Shown here piece after piece: positions 1 through 6,094 of a DNA stretch of 18,266 nt (position 1 is its first letter; every line of letters starts with the position of its first letter). The DNA lies in the NCBI GenBank assembly GCA_012798025.1, contig JAAZNX010000084.1, positions 1-18,266 of the forward strand. Direction: 5' to 3'. Under the pieces are notes generated by a model. That model made no database searches. It was given only the letters and a program-made list of their open reading frames with translations, and had not been told where the DNA came from. Source of the DNA: Methanothrix sp. (lineage in GTDB: Archaea; Halobacteriota; Methanosarcinia; Methanotrichales; Methanotrichaceae). The position numbers and the translations under genes are program-made.

Positions 1-1
1 A

Positions 2-463
2 TTTCTGCATCAACCTGTCCAGGCTGGCCTGCAGGCCCTGAATAGAAGAGCACCAATCTTCGTTGACATTAAAATGGTAGAAGCGGGAGTTGTGAAGACG
101 GGCCACAAAAGCAGAATCGAAACCATCATCGGCAATGGCGACGACCTTGCAGTTGCCCATGGAATCACCCGCACCTCTGCCGGTATCTTGGCCCTGAAGG
201 AAAAGCTATCCGGCTCAATAATCGCCATTGGAAATGCGCCTTCTGCACTGCTCGCCCTGTGCGACCTGATGGAATCAGGCGATGTTTCACCCGAGCTGGT
301 CATAGGAGTGCCAGTGGGTTTTGTGAACGCTGCCGAGAGCAAGGAAAGGCTGAGAAAGATCGATGTGCCGTCCATTTCCACAGTTGGCACTCGCGGCGGA
401 ACGCCCATCGCAGTTGCAGCCTTAAACGAGATCATAAATACCTATGCTAGAGCCAATCGCTGA
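2..463 (+). CDS. cbiC: Cobalt-precorrin-8 methylmutase CbiC (3' part; start lies before the window)
   Basis: The reading frame is open from base 2 to the TGA at 461-463 and gives 153 residues, so about the first 50-60 residues of a family usually near 210 are outside the window. CbiC moves the C11 methyl group to C12 on the corrin ring (cobalt-precorrin-8 to cobyrinate) in anaerobic cobamide synthesis in the cytoplasm. Recognisable family blocks are VDIKMVEAGV, the IIAIGNAPSALLAL segment, PELVIGVPVGFVNAAESKE and the GTRGGTPIAVAALNEII tail. The gene runs into cbiD with a 20-base overlap, and cbiE follows, so these form one operon. The N-terminal catalytic His region cannot be seen here. Family assignment is secure from motifs and context; only the 5' limit is missing. 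Confidence 0.93.
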   Translation, partial: FLHQPVQAGLQALNRRAPIFVDIKMVEAGVVKTGHKSRIETIIGNGDDLAVAHGITRTSAGILALKEKLSGSIIAIGNAPSALLALCDLMESGDVSPELVIGVPVGFVNAAESKERLRKIDVPSISTVGTRGGTPIAVAALNEIINTYARANR

Positions 464-1454
464 CCCCGTCACGGGCTTTCGGGTCCCACCCTTATGGATC
501 AGTCTCAGTCGAGATCCAGATGTTCTGCAGAAAATTCGTAGCGGCCGATGGGTCCTTCTGTCCAACGGCGAACTGCTGAGGCGTGGCCTGACGACCGGCA
601 CCACGGCGGCCGCAGCCTGCAAAGGAGCCGTCTTGTCGCTGAAAAAATCCATTGATGAGGTGGCGGTAAACACTCCTGCTGGCCTGGAGGTATCACTGCC
701 GGTCGCCGCAAAAGGGGGCATTTGCGTTGCGAAAAAGAATGGAGGCGACCATCAGTTCGATGTCACCAGAGGTCTTGAGATCGTGGCTCGTGCACGAATT
801 GCAGAGAAGACCGGCCTCTTGTCTGGCAAGGGCGTGGGAAAGATCATGGCAGATGGGCTCTGCGCCGAGATTGGGAAGCCGGCCATAAGTCGTTGTGCAA
901 GAAGGCAAATAATGCTAGCAATCGAAGAAGGGCTGAAGGTGACGGGCCTCGCTGGGGCCGAGGTTGAGCTGAGCGTTCCACTGGGCGAAGAGCTGGCCAA
1001 AGAGACCCTCAATCCCAAGTTAGGCATCGTGGGCGGCATCTCCATTTTGGGTTCGACGGGCTTCGTAGAGCCCTGGAATGATCACCTCATCGAGGACCGT
1101 GTAGAGGAGCTGCAAGGCGCAAAGAAGGTTGTTGTCACGACAGGAAGAACAGGCCTCAAGTTCAGCCGCGTCTTATTTCCTGATCACAAAGCAGTGCTTG
1201 TGGGCAGTCAACTCGATCGACTGGCATTCAATGAGGACCAAGAAAGCATCCTTTGCGGGCTGCCCGCCCTGATACTCAAGTGGGCCTGGCCCAGAGTCCT
1301 AGAGGGCACGGGTTACGGAACCGTGGCCGAAATGGTGGAGGTGGAGCCGGATCACAAAAATATTGCCCTGGCTTTGGAGATCGTCAAAAAGAGGCTCCCT
1401 CACACACGCATAGTGTTGTTGAACAAGGATGGAAGCGTACTCAAAGATCTATGA
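444..1454 (+). CDS. cbiD: Cobalt-precorrin-5B (C1)-methyltransferase CbiD
   Basis: This 336-residue protein methylates C1 of the corrin ring using S-adenosylmethionine in the anaerobic cobamide pathway. The signature RRGLTTGTTAAAACKGA block lies at about residues 46-62. It is preceded by an N-terminal stretch (DPVTGFRVP, then WVLLSNGELL) that I recall from methanogen CbiD proteins. Further support is the PLGEELAKETLNPKLGIVGG region, typical of the family, followed by GISILGSTGFVEP. The ATG at 444 overlaps the end of cbiC by 20 bases. The TGA at 1452-1454 overlaps the ATG of cbiE as ATGA, implying coupled translation. Length and motifs are normal and nothing looks broken. Confidence 0.95.
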   Translation: MLEPIADPVTGFRVPPLWISLSRDPDVLQKIRSGRWVLLSNGELLRRGLTTGTTAAAACKGAVLSLKKSIDEVAVNTPAGLEVSLPVAAKGGICVAKKNGGDHQFDVTRGLEIVARARIAEKTGLLSGKGVGKIMADGLCAEIGKPAISRCARRQIMLAIEEGLKVTGLAGAEVELSVPLGEELAKETLNPKLGIVGGISILGSTGFVEPWNDHLIEDRVEELQGAKKVVVTTGRTGLKFSRVLFPDHKAVLVGSQLDRLAFNEDQESILCGLPALILKWAWPRVLEGTGYGTVAEMVEVEPDHKNIALALEIVKKRLPHTRIVLLNKDGSVLKDL

Positions 1455-2023
1455 TAATTGTAGGAGTTGGTGCAGGCCCTGGCATGCTGACCCAGGAGGC
1501 AATTTCGGCTATTCGCAGTGCCGATCTCATCTATGGCTCAGAGAGGGCTGTAGAACTCGTCAGGGGTCACATCACAATCGGTTGCACCGTCGAGGTAATC
1601 GAGGACTACAAGAAGCTGCACGAGCTTCCTGATGAGGCTGTGGTGCTCAGCACTGGCGATCCCATGCTATCCGGCCTGGGATATTTAAAGGGCAAGGTCA
1701 TTCCGGGAATATCCAGCATGCAAGTGGCATGTGCGCGGCTGAAGATCAGTCAGCTGAAGGTTGTTCCCATCACCGTACACGGTCGAGTCCTGGACGCTGA
1801 AGCCGTAGCCTTTGAGCTGCGAAGGGGCAAGAGCGTCTTCCTGATCTCTGACGCAAGCACCGACCTGGAGGGCCTCTGCCACTACCTGGAATCTCGTGGC
1901 CTCTCCAGAAGAGTTGCAGTGCTTACAGATCTTGGCTATCCACAAGAGAGGATAGACCTTGGGAGCACATCTTCACCGCCCTCAATCTCAGGTCTTTCCT
2001 GCATCCTACTGGGAGACTTTTAG
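1451..2023 (+). CDS. cbiE: Cobalt-precorrin-7 (C5)-methyltransferase CbiE
   Basis: A 190-residue SAM-dependent tetrapyrrole methylase that methylates C5 of the corrin ring. Family landmarks are VGVGAGPG at residues 4-11 (N-terminal substrate/SAM loop), STGDP at 67-71 and IPGISS at 84-89. It is a stand-alone CbiE without the fused CbiT decarboxylase domain, and no CbiT is visible downstream. The start is the ATG at 1451, inside the ATGA overlap with the cbiD stop. The same frame is open further upstream within cbiD, but those codons are out-of-frame cbiD sequence and the protein family begins at MIIVGVG. This is the last gene of the operon in the window; a convergent gene ends 31 bases downstream. 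Confidence 0.93.
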   Translation: MIIVGVGAGPGMLTQEAISAIRSADLIYGSERAVELVRGHITIGCTVEVIEDYKKLHELPDEAVVLSTGDPMLSGLGYLKGKVIPGISSMQVACARLKISQLKVVPITVHGRVLDAEAVAFELRRGKSVFLISDASTDLEGLCHYLESRGLSRRVAVLTDLGYPQERIDLGSTSSPPSISGLSCILLGDF

Positions 2024-2054
2024 GGTGCTGGCGGCCTGAACCTCGATGGTTGCA

Positions 2055-2993
2055 TCAAGGATTGCAGGTTTTGCAGGGAAGATAGCCCTGAGACCTAGCA
2101 TCTTCGACGCTATCAAAGTAGATCCTGTTCTCAGGTTTTATCTTCAATGCATAGCGACAGTCAGGCCGATGGTACTTCTTGGATGTGACGCTGCCCACAA
2201 ATAGGCCGTCCTGCTTCGCCGAAGTGCTCGAAGTGAGATTCGATTTTGCGCCCGACAGCTCAGAGCTGTCATCATCCAAATCAGGATCCGCCTTCACATC
2301 TGGCGAATTTTCTTTCATGACAGAGTTCTTTGATGAGACGCGGCCATCGCTATCATCGCTTCGATCTGCTGCACTGTTTTCGTTTGTCGTTCCATCCTTC
2401 AGGTCGACCGCTATTTCGCCTTCTATGGCATCTTCTTGTTGTGACACAAACTCTTGAAACAATTGCTCTGCGGTCTTTGTCGCCTCTGAAGGAGTGGACT
2501 TTGAAGGGGTGGAACTTGCTGGATGTGTGACCTCTCCCCAGGGCTCAGCAAGGCTGCATTCTCTGGTCTCGCGGTCTAAAAGTCCCCCAGGTCCGACAAC
2601 TTCCAGAGTGCAGTTATAGCGTCCACGTGGGATTTTCATGTTTTTCGAGATCTCAAAGCTGAGGTCTTCATCGGGTTTCGTCTGTATGAACAGAAATTTT
2701 GTGCTCTGAATGGCTTTGTTTCCCTGCCGAAGTGTGGCGTTGAGCAATAGATAGGGAAAAGAGCTGTTGCCAGCGAACATGAGGCTGCCGCGTACGCGAA
2801 AGAGGTTGCAGCTCACATCCGCATCGAAATCCACATGTAGTTGTAATGGCGAATCCTCAGCTAATTGCACCTTGGCCGCCCCAGCTCGTGTGTTCTCTGT
2901 TTTCTCAATGCAGCCCGCCGCGAGGAGATGTGCCAATAGAAGAAGAAATAAAAGGTATCTTATACCACACTTATTAAAAAACTTCAATAACAA
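2055..2993 (-). CDS. Exported lipoprotein with C-terminal Ada-like zinc-binding module
   Basis: The 312-residue product starts with a basic N-terminus, a Leu-rich hydrophobic segment (about residues 13-26) and a lipobox ending LLAAGC, so Cys28 would carry the lipid anchor on the outside of the cytoplasmic membrane. Residues about 45-150 look like a beta-rich extracytoplasmic domain. Residues about 150-265 are a Ser/Asp/Lys-rich, low-complexity linker. The last 39 residues contain YHRPDCRYA and end LPCKTCNP: Cys279, Cys307 and Cys310 plus His275 resemble the zinc site of the Ada N-terminal fold, which also occurs as a C-terminal appendage on secreted proteins. The start is a TTG at 2993 preceded by AAGGGG about 8 bases upstream; no ATG is available. 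Function is unknown. Tandem repeats lie immediately upstream (3013-3182). Confidence 0.8.
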   Translation of the reverse strand: MLLKFFNKCGIRYLLFLLLLAHLLAAGCIEKTENTRAGAAKVQLAEDSPLQLHVDFDADVSCNLFRVRGSLMFAGNSSFPYLLLNATLRQGNKAIQSTKFLFIQTKPDEDLSFEISKNMKIPRGRYNCTLEVVGPGGLLDRETRECSLAEPWGEVTHPASSTPSKSTPSEATKTAEQLFQEFVSQQEDAIEGEIAVDLKDGTTNENSAADRSDDSDGRVSSKNSVMKENSPDVKADPDLDDDSSELSGAKSNLTSSTSAKQDGLFVGSVTSKKYHRPDCRYALKIKPENRIYFDSVEDARSQGYLPCKTCNP

Positions 2994-3012
2994 TTGGCCA
3001 ACCCCTTCATTT

Positions 3013-3117
3013 CCTGTGGAGAGATCCCATCCTGCAAAGATCTCCCTCCTGTGGAGAGATCCCGTCCTGCAAAGATCTCCCTCCTGTGGAGAGATCCCAT
3101 CCTGCGAAGATCTTCCG
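3013..3117. repeat. Three tandem copies of a 35-bp unit
   Basis: Units occupy 3013-3047, 3048-3082 and 3083-3117. Copies 1 and 2 differ by one base; copy 3 has a few more changes near its end. Each unit begins CCTGTGGAGAGATCCC and carries GGAGAGATC and GATCTCC as an imperfect inverted pair, so a transcript could fold into repeated hairpins. The copies abut without spacers. They sit between two minus-strand genes, just upstream of the TTG start of the lipoprotein gene. Confidence 0.9.
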
Positions 3118-3140
3118 GCATGGATCCAGACCTACGAGCT

Positions 3141-3182
3141 TGGACCAGACTGCATCACCTTTGGACCAGACTGAATCACCTT
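3141..3182. repeat. Two tandem copies of a 21-bp unit overlapping a stop codon
   Basis: Units at 3141-3161 and 3162-3182 read TGGACCAGACTG(C/A)ATCACCTT and differ at one base. On the minus strand the copy nearer the zinc-ribbon gene supplies its TGA stop (3176-3178) and last sense codon. A degenerate third copy may precede them (3120-3140, beginning TGGATCCAGAC). Confidence 0.8.
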
Positions 3183-3568
3183 GACATTGCGCGAAACGCC
3201 TTCAGCAGGCCTTCGATGCAATCCAGTTGCTTTTTCAGCTTATCTAGGTCCTGTTCCTGCTCCAACCCTTTGATAAGCATCTCCAGCTTACGAATGAGAA
3301 CTGCCCGCAGATGCGTCTTGGCCTGGACCAGATCGTCCTCTGGCGCGATATCTCCAGAAAGGGTTTTCAAGGCCTCAGGCTGCTGCGAAGCTGCGGATCT
3401 CGATATCTCCTTGGTTGAGCCTTGATCTACATCGACGGAACAGACCGGGCAGACGATCTCACCATGACAGCGGAATAGTGGCGCACCACAGTCGTGATGT
3501 GTGGCCAGCATGGTGCATCCCTGTTCTAGAAACTTAGTTATCCTCAGGAGGATTTCATCCTCATTCAT
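3176..3568 (-). CDS. ZNRD2/SSSCA1 (autoantigen p27)-family zinc-ribbon protein
   Basis: A 130-residue protein with an N-terminal helix, then a small zinc ribbon of the pattern MLATHHDCGAPLF...GEIVCPVC (H24, C27, C40, C43) and a C-terminal helical region from about residue 75 to the end that could form a coiled coil. This matches the archaeal family related to the eukaryotic Sjogren/scleroderma autoantigen p27, whose cellular role in archaea is not established. The family usually begins the ribbon with CxxC, whereas here the first Cys position is His. I chose the ATG at 3568 over a longer frame reaching 3619 because a TATA-like box (3594-3604, read on this strand) would place transcription start near 3570. 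The longer start would lie upstream of the promoter. The stop codon lies inside a 21-bp tandem repeat. Confidence 0.8.
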   Translation of the reverse strand: MNEDEILLRITKFLEQGCTMLATHHDCGAPLFRCHGEIVCPVCSVDVDQGSTKEISRSAASQQPEALKTLSGDIAPEDDLVQAKTHLRAVLIRKLEMLIKGLEQEQDLDKLKKQLDCIEGLLKAFRAMSR

Positions 3569-3592
3569 GTTTGGCCACCAGCCACCACATAC

Positions 3593-3606
3593 GTTTAAAT
3601 ATAACG
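3593..3606. promoter_or_regulatory. Shared divergent TATA element
   Basis: The sequence TTTAAATATAA (3594-3604) reads as an archaeal TATA box in both directions (minus strand TTATATTTAAA). It lies about 30 bases upstream of the zinc-ribbon ATG (3568), which suggests a nearly leaderless minus-strand mRNA. It lies about 80 bases upstream of the UPF0147 ATG (3684), giving a leader of roughly 55 bases. Inferred from sequence only. Confidence 0.55.
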
Positions 3607-3683
3607 ACCATACCATCACTGCCTAACTGATTGAGACGAACATCGTCATTAACCTTTTTCCTTTGAGTGAAGGTGGTGAAGCC

Positions 3684-3944
3684 ATGACATCTGAAAAAGT
3701 CCTTAAGCAATGCGTGGAGGTTTTAGAACGCATCATGAGCGATGATGCTGTTCCAAGGAATATCCGGCGCTCGGCTGAGAATGTTAAGGCCATTCTCCTG
3801 GACGAAAGCGTAAATGAAGCGGTTAAGGCAGCTTCAGCTATATCCATATTAGATGAAATAAGCAATGATCCAAATATCCCACTGCACACCAGAACTTTGA
3901 TCTGGAATGTCGCCAGCCAGCTTGAGACGATCCCTGTGGCCTGA
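3684..3944 (+). CDS. UPF0147 family protein
   Basis: An 86-residue, all-helical, soluble protein. The conserved core ([20 protein letters not shown], then about VKAILLDES and [21 protein letters not shown]) matches the archaeal UPF0147 family, which is widespread in Euryarchaeota and has no established function. The start is the ATG at 3684 because GGTGGTG lies 6-12 bases upstream and the family begins at about this residue. A TTG at 3663 would add seven unconserved residues. It stands alone on the plus strand, divergent from the zinc-ribbon gene, and is followed by a T-rich stretch (3975-3985) that could end transcription. Confidence 0.85.
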   Translation: MTSEKVLKQCVEVLERIMSDDAVPRNIRRSAENVKAILLDESVNEAVKAASAISILDEISNDPNIPLHTRTLIWNVASQLETIPVA

Positions 3945-4598
3945 GCGCTTTCTTGGGCCTAAATACGCTTTGGCTGTTGTATTTTTAAGAAGAATGGCCT
4001 GCATACCAATTCATGAGCATTGAGTTCTATATCTAAAATGCGGCGGGCTGTATCCAAAATGCCGTGGGTCGAAGAGCGACTGTGCGATTTCCAATGAACC
4101 GCTTTCTTTTCCACTTGGCTCTTTTGCATGTTGTAAATCCCTAAGCTCGACTTGGCCATCGCCACACCAAAGATCGGCCCTTCGCTAAAGCATTGTGGCT
4201 GATATAAGGCGTAAGTTATCTCTTCTGTGCATTTGCGTCTCTGCAGTTAATGTTAGAGCATCGCGTTTTACCACAGGGTATGAAGGACCTGAGAGAATTT
4301 GCGATTCAAGTTAACCCCATATCAAACCCTCATGTTGCTCCTGCCTCATACACGAGGGATAAAAACCAGTACACAGCGAGGGTTTTCATCAGAAATTGTG
4401 AGGAGCCAAAAGAAACGTTGGCATTCTCGCAAGCTTTTTATTGGCAATTTGTATCCTCTATAGTTTTATTTGATCAAAAAAATTTGCTTATAATAATTAT
4501 ACTCTTTCGCGAACGACAATCACATGATCGCCCTCAAATGAGTTGACAGGTATGGAACGTTATAACAAGCGAGTGTTTCTTTTTTGAGGTACTTTTGT

Positions 4599-4614
4599 CC
4601 TGGAAAATTCCAGG
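4599..4614. promoter_or_regulatory. Inverted repeat CCTGGAA-AA-TTCCAGG
   Basis: Perfect 7-bp arms separated by two bases. The arms resemble the TTCCAG half of the ORB boxes downstream, so this may be another initiator site or the operator of a dimeric regulator. Role inferred only from sequence and position. Confidence 0.45.
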
Positions 4615-4726
4615 TCGTTTTGTTAGACAACTATTTTTACAACAAAAGGTTTAAATATAAACAATGAGAAAATGCCAACGACTAAATTCTTTTTTTACGT
4701 AACGAGAGAAGCTAAATTCATTTCTT

Positions 4727-4746
4727 TTCCAGTGGAAATCATGGGG
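4727..4746 (+). promoter_or_regulatory. ORB-like origin recognition box 1
   Basis: TTCCAGTGGAAATCATGGGG carries the dyad TTCCAGTGGAA followed by a G-string, the known architecture of archaeal origin recognition boxes bound by Orc1/Cdc6. It lies 96 bases upstream of the orc1/cdc6 start. Confidence 0.75.
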
Positions 4747-4759
4747 TAGGAGGCCAGAG

Positions 4760-4779
4760 TTCTACTGGAAATAAAGGGG
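4760..4779 (+). promoter_or_regulatory. ORB-like origin recognition box 2
   Basis: TTCTACTGGAAATAAAGGGG matches box 1 at 16 of 20 positions in the same orientation, 33 bp (about three helical turns) downstream. The G-string is intact while the left dyad half is degenerate. Confidence 0.7.
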
Positions 4780-4841
4780 AGTTCACCATAACTCTTAATA
4801 TCCCCCAAAGCCAAGTGAAAAAACGTTAGAGGGGAATTATC

Positions 4842-6071
4842 TTGGTTTCTATGTCTGGAGGGTTATTTGCCGATCTATTGGCGCAAGGAGGCATATTTCA
4901 AACAAGAGATGTACTGCGCCCTACTTACACGCCAAGCGAGCTGCCCCACAGAGAAGAGCAGATCAATAGCCTGGCATCCGTTTTAGTCCCTGCATTGAGA
5001 GGTGAAACGCCTTCCAACGTCCTAATTTACGGAAAGACTGGTACAGGAAAGACGGCTGTAGCCAAATATGTGGGCAAGGAGCTAGAAGGAGCTGGTTTAG
5101 GGAACACAAAATGCTCCGTGATCTACATCAATTGTGAAGTGGTAGACACGCAATACAGGATCCTTGCCCACTTGGCAAGACACTTCGACAAAGAGATTCC
5201 TATGACCGGCTGGCCTACAGATCAAGTCTATGCAGAGTTCAGAGGCGCGCTTGATGCCGAGAAGAGAGTCGTCGTGATAATGCTAGACGAGGTAGACAAG
5301 CTAGTCCGAAAGGGAGACGACGTTCTTTATAACCTCTCACGCATCAATTCTGATCTGCTTCGCTCCAAGGTCAGCCTCATTGGCATCTCCAACGATCTTA
5401 AGTTCACGGAGTTCTTGGATCCAAGGGTGAAGAGCTCTCTGGGCGAGGACGAAATAATTTTCCCGCCCTATAATGCGGAGCAGATCAAAGAGATCCTGGA
5501 ACAGAGAGCAAAATTGGCCTTTCGCCCCGGAGCCCTTCAAGAGGGCGTAATTCCCCTCTGTGCTGCTTTTGCAGCTCAAGAGCATGGCGACGCTCGCAAG
5601 GCTCTGGATCTCCTACGCATATCTGGAGAGCTAGCAGAGAGATCGCGCTCTGCGGTTGTCGCAGAAGAGCATGTGAGGTCTGCTCGAGAGAAGATCGAGC
5701 AAGATAGAGTAGAAGAGGTGATCAAGACCCTTCCAACTCAATCCAAGCTCGTTCTCTACAGCATTGTTCTGCTCGAAGAGCAAGGCACAAGAAACATCAC
5801 CACCAGTGCCGTCTACAACATGTACAAACAACTCTGTCCCTTGGTAGAGACCGATTACTTGACACATCGCAGGATTACGGATCTCATCGCCGAGCTGGAT
5901 ATGATGGGCATATTGCATACAGTTGTGATCAGCAAAGGCAGATATGGTCGGACCAAGGAGATAACTTTAAGCGTTTATCCCGGCAAGCTGAAGGCCACGC
6001 TGCAGCAGGATTATCGCATGAAGTCTTTGGGCAGCGTAAATGTGCCCATGCAGTCTCGGCTGGGGCTGTAA
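4842..6071 (+). CDS. orc1: Orc1/Cdc6 replication initiator, AAA+ ATPase
   Basis: A 409-residue origin-binding protein that recognises ORB sites and helps load the MCM helicase. Visible parts are Walker A GKTGTGKT at residues 64-71, Walker B VVVIMLDEVDKL with D149/E150, sensor 1 GISND at 181-185, sensor 2 HGDARKALDLL with R252, and a C-terminal winged-helix domain from about 295 that binds DNA. The start is taken as the TTG at 4842: GAGGGG ends 7 bases before it, whereas the in-frame ATG at 4851 would have a 16-base spacing. The ORB-like boxes upstream suggest it binds its own promoter/origin region and may autoregulate. Length is normal for the family. The gene converges with an exported-protein gene ending 23 bases away. 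Confidence 0.96.
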   Translation: MVSMSGGLFADLLAQGGIFQTRDVLRPTYTPSELPHREEQINSLASVLVPALRGETPSNVLIYGKTGTGKTAVAKYVGKELEGAGLGNTKCSVIYINCEVVDTQYRILAHLARHFDKEIPMTGWPTDQVYAEFRGALDAEKRVVVIMLDEVDKLVRKGDDVLYNLSRINSDLLRSKVSLIGISNDLKFTEFLDPRVKSSLGEDEIIFPPYNAEQIKEILEQRAKLAFRPGALQEGVIPLCAAFAAQEHGDARKALDLLRISGELAERSRSAVVAEEHVRSAREKIEQDRVEEVIKTLPTQSKLVLYSIVLLEEQGTRNITTSAVYNMYKQLCPLVETDYLTHRRITDLIAELDMMGILHTVVISKGRYGRTKEITLSVYPGKLKATLQQDYRMKSLGSVNVPMQSRLGL

Positions 6072-6094
6072 GGCTTTTATTGGGCAGTAGCAAA

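Larger units (their letters stand above)
3945..4841. other. About 900-bp gene-poor region upstream of orc1/cdc6; candidate replication origin
   Basis: No convincing protein or stable RNA gene was found here. Short open frames exist (3959-4165 minus; 4250-4546 plus) but lack ribosome sites, recognisable motifs and natural composition. The right half contains an AT-rich stretch at about 4455-4505, a 7+2+7 inverted repeat (4599-4614), a TATA-like TTTAAATATAA (4650-4660) and two ORB-like boxes (4727-4746, 4760-4779) close to the initiator gene. In archaea the origin is commonly adjacent to an orc1/cdc6 gene, so oriC is the most economical reading. The left half (3945-4450) remains unexplained apart from two degenerate 21-bp units at 4031-4072. 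Confidence 0.6.

Noticed and set aside
1253..1450. Upstream extension of cbiE within cbiD
   Set aside because: That sequence is out-of-frame cbiD; the ATGA overlap and the family N-terminus fix the start at 1451.
3013..3117. CRISPR array
   Set aside because: The 35-bp units abut with no spacers, and there are no cas genes nearby.
2994..3425. 143-codon plus-strand open frame across the 35-bp repeats
   Set aside because: It is repeat DNA followed by the antisense of the zinc-ribbon gene; the repeated peptides come from the DNA repeat and no ribosome site is present.
3569..3619. Longer N-terminus for the zinc-ribbon protein
   Set aside because: It would begin upstream of the TATA-like element and adds 17 residues outside the family's usual start.
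3959..4165. 68-codon open frame on the minus strand in the gap before orc1
   Set aside because: No ribosome site, no recognisable motif, and part of its length is a 21-bp degenerate DNA repeat; probably chance in an origin region.
4250..4546. 98-codon open frame on the plus strand in the gap before orc1
   Set aside because: No ribosome site; its C-terminal part is the translated AT-rich stretch and looks unnatural. A small real gene is not excluded without homology data.
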